This document shows positions 63,678 to 64,000 of a stretch of DNA of 64,000 bases, piece after piece. The notes beneath the pieces are model-generated. The model searched no databases. It had not been told where the DNA came from and worked only from the letters and a program-made list of their open reading frames with translations. How positions within the stretch are numbered: the stretch's first letter is position 1; every line of letters starts with the position of its first letter. Position numbers and translations under genes: made by a program. Origin of the DNA: DATARH01 sp036008175 (lineage in GTDB: Bacteria; Pseudomonadota; Alphaproteobacteria; ATCC43930; CGMCC-115725); NCBI GenBank assembly GCA_036008175.1, contig DASYOB010000059.1:6387-70386 (forward strand). The letters are read 5' to 3'.

Positions 63678-64000
63678 ATGCCGCTGCAGGTCGCCTGGCG
63701 AATGCTGGTTGATCAGAAGGGGCGCACCGCGCTCGCCACCGGCGGCATCTTCATCGCGATCCTCCTCGTATTCATCGAGCTCGGGTTTTTCGTCGCGGTG
63801 CCGCAAGGCGGCATGCTGATCTATGACCACATGCGCTTCGATCTCCTGGTGTGCTCCAACCGGTACCTGTTCCAGACACAGTCCGGGCAGTTTCCGCGCG
63901 CCCGCCTCGCCGCGGCAAAAACCGTGGCCGAGGTGAAGGAGGCGAGCCCGGTCTACCTGGGCAGCGCCAAATGGCAGGATGCGAACGGCGGTCTCAAGGT
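63678..64000 (+). CDS. DevC/FtsX-type ABC exporter permease (5' part)
   Basis: The frame from ATG 63678 is open to the window edge (107 codons). The N-terminus MPLQVAWRMLVDQKGRTALA followed by a membrane helix (TGGIFIAILLVFIELGFFVAV) and a periplasmic start (LLVCSNRYLFQTQSGQFPRA, then VKEASPVYLG) fits the MacB/FtsX-like permease domain of DevC, part of DevBCA-type exporters. AAGGG lies about ten bases upstream. Partner genes should lie just beyond the window. Confidence 0.8.
   Translation, partial: MPLQVAWRMLVDQKGRTALATGGIFIAILLVFIELGFFVAVPQGGMLIYDHMRFDLLVCSNRYLFQTQSGQFPRARLAAAKTVAEVKEASPVYLGSAKWQDANGGLK

Overview
This window looks like one chromosomal segment of a high-GC alphaproteobacterium, probably of the Rhodospirillales/Rhizobiales type. 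That rests on gene content and order, not on a database search: hflK-hflC-DUF2065-degP, sucC-sucD-sucA-sucB-lpd, ATP12 beside an RluA synthase and rarA, several CaiB/BaiF CoA transferases, and orphan solute-binding proteins. No phage, transposase, IS element, CRISPR array or rRNA gene was seen. Apart from a few AT-richer patches the sequence is dense and mostly coding.

Layout. 0-7.4 kb: housekeeping genes (miaA, serB, the HflKC/DegP membrane quality-control operon, the Fe-S carrier mrp). 7.4-11.3 kb: palindromic repeats, a DUF1272 zinc-ribbon-like gene and a Rieske dioxygenase alpha/beta pair with a dehydrogenase. 11.3-19.4 kb: an MdtABC-like efflux operon (one adaptor, two tandem RND pumps) ending in a MarR regulator; a 13-bp palindrome containing a perfect -10 box lies upstream of it. 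19.7-24 kb: a CoA transferase whose domains look circularly permuted, a small exported protein and a class III cyclase/TPR protein. 23.5-28.5 kb: a polyamine-type ABC transporter whose last permease gene carries a nonsense codon, plus a UbiH-type hydroxylase. 28.7-37.2 kb: the TCA-cycle block sucCD-sucA-sucB-lpd, interrupted by a lower-GC DUF2971 gene and carrying a palindromic repeat inside the sucB reading frame. 37.3-41.2 kb: a run of damaged genes (luciferase-like oxidoreductase, alpha/beta hydrolase, yccF) around an intact acyl-CoA synthetase. 41.2-46.3 kb: a second CoA transferase, a dihydroxyphthalate-decarboxylase-like protein, a tartronate-semialdehyde-reductase-like gene, map and a CinA-type gene. 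46.5-46.8 kb: a tRNA-Leu(UAA) gene split by a 226-nt group I intron. 46.9-54.9 kb: an accessory segment (PAS-like protein, tiny membrane ORFs, dctA and emrB 3' remnants, an oxalate/formate-type MFS transporter, two orphan binding proteins and a Pro/Ala-rich membrane protein). 55-64 kb: glgX, ATP12-rluA-rarA, a D-aminoacylase-type hydrolase, an enolase-superfamily enzyme and the start of a DevC-like permease.

The strongest observation is the intron-containing tRNA-Leu(UAA). Its exons fold into a complete tRNA with encoded CCA, and the intron shows P1, P2, P3, P4, P6, P7 and P8 pairings with U before the 5' splice site and a terminal G. Next come the repeat embedded in sucB, the foreign-looking gene inside the suc operon, and at least four disrupted genes, three of them clustered. 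The disruptions could be real decay or base-level assembly errors; read data would decide.
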